Positions 5,456 to 5,701 of a stretch of DNA of 5,701 nucleotides are shown one piece after another. Under the pieces are notes generated by a model. It saw nothing but the letters and a program-made list of their open reading frames with translations, made no database searches and had not been told where the DNA came from. The position numbers were made by a program, and so were the translations under genes. Position 1 is the stretch's first letter; every line of letters begins with the position of its first letter. Source of the DNA: Clostridiales bacterium (GTDB lineage: Bacteria > Bacillota > Dehalobacteriia > UBA4068); contig WRDJ01000062.1 in the NCBI GenBank assembly GCA_009783495.1, forward strand, positions 1 through 5,701. Reading direction: 5' to 3'.

Positions 5456-5538
5456 ACAATTACAGAGTTTTAGATAGTGTGGACGCGAGCCCAAAATACA
5501 GGCACTTCAAGCCACCTAGATTAGGAGAATAAAAGAAA

Positions 5539-5701
5539 ATGTTCAAGCGTTTTTCTTTCGCGGCGCTCATCGCGTTCTGCCTGCTCTTTGGCGGTTGCGC
5601 CGCCCAATCGGCCGACCTTGGGGCCGAGCGCCGGCCCATAGACGCCGCAACCGTGGCCCGGGCGGTGGATGAAGCCCTCTCCGGCATGATCGGGAAAAAT
5701 T
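5539..5701 (+). CDS. Putative lipoprotein, 5' part only (unknown family)
   Basis: ATG 5539 is preceded by AGGAGA (5523-5528) with 10 bases of spacing, and the frame stays open to the window edge, giving 54 residues. The N-terminus has the form of a type II signal peptide: MFKR, a hydrophobic core, then LLFGGC with the candidate lipid-modified cysteine at residue 20. Phenylalanine at -3 is less usual than leucine. The mature start (AAQSADLGAERRP) is polar and alanine-rich, followed by a predicted helix (AATVARAVDEALSGMIGKN). This is too short to assign a family. A C-terminal processing peptidase would be a plausible neighbour for an FtsEX-M23 cluster, but nothing in these residues identifies one. 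The gene has its own promoter and is separated from the upstream unit by a terminator. Confidence 0.75.
   Translation, partial: MFKRFSFAALIAFCLLFGGCAAQSADLGAERRPIDAATVARAVDEALSGMIGKN

Larger units (their letters stand above)
5174..5538. other. 365-bp intergenic region with structured GC-rich core and downstream promoter
   Basis: This stretch separates the M23 gene from the terminal lipoprotein gene. From left to right it holds the terminator (5179-5220), a cluster of overlapping hairpins around a G9 run (5254-5324), a T-rich segment (about 5341-5420) with an 11-bp-period direct repeat, a promoter (5427-5455) and an untranslated leader of roughly 75 bases. One open frame (5243-5473) crosses it, but it is low in complexity, lacks a ribosome binding site and runs into the promoter, so I do not call it a gene. 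Confidence 0.7.

Noticed and set aside
5243..5473. 76-codon plus-strand ORF in the last intergenic region
   Set aside because: Low-complexity product translated through the G9 hairpin and the T-rich promoter region, without a ribosome binding site.
1..5701. Search by eye for CRISPR arrays, tRNA or rRNA genes, insertion sequences and attachment sites
   Set aside because: No regularly spaced repeats, tRNA-like cloverleaf, rRNA segment, transposase frame or flanking target duplication was found. A covariance-model scan would be needed to exclude small RNAs.

Overview
The window is a stretch of bacterial chromosome with every recognised gene on the plus strand. Transketolase encoded as two separate half-genes, strong AGGAGG ribosome binding sites, and an ftsE-ftsX-M23 hydrolase cluster of the PcsB/CwlO kind suggest a Bacillota relative (Clostridia or Negativicutes). 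Housekeeping genes are GC-rich. The lineage call is inference; no rRNA or other marker gene is present.

Layout. The last 32 codons of the transketolase N-terminal subunit end at 99. Two AT-rich genes follow: a DUF1877 (YfbM-like) protein (164-682) and a small multi-pass membrane protein with a soluble C-terminal tail (682-1248). A 110-bp gap with two small hairpins leads to the transketolase C-terminal subunit (1359-2303). A 96-bp gap holding a weak promoter candidate, a 15-bp palindrome and a 7-codon mini-ORF precedes ftsE (2400-3080). ftsX (3077-3958) overlaps ftsE by 4 bp. A secreted coiled-coil M23 peptidase (3977-5173) follows after 18 bp. A clear hairpin terminator (5179-5220) closes this unit. 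A 365-bp intergenic region then carries GC-rich hairpins, a G9 run, an 11-bp-period direct repeat and a good sigma70-type promoter, before a probable lipoprotein gene that runs off the window (5539-5701).

How the genes work together. The two transketolase halves should assemble into one thiamine-diphosphate enzyme of the non-oxidative pentose phosphate pathway. FtsE (ATPase) and FtsX (membrane partner) form an ABC-type complex that uses ATP hydrolysis to control an extracellular peptidoglycan hydrolase. The adjacent M23 protein has the coiled coil needed to dock on FtsX and a complete set of zinc and catalytic residues, so it is likely the hydrolase itself rather than an EnvC-like activator.

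Most of the window is ordinary housekeeping sequence. The accessory feature is the low-GC two-gene insert that separates the transketolase half-genes. I see no convincing undescribed system, only that cassette and several regulatory-looking intergenic structures worth checking.
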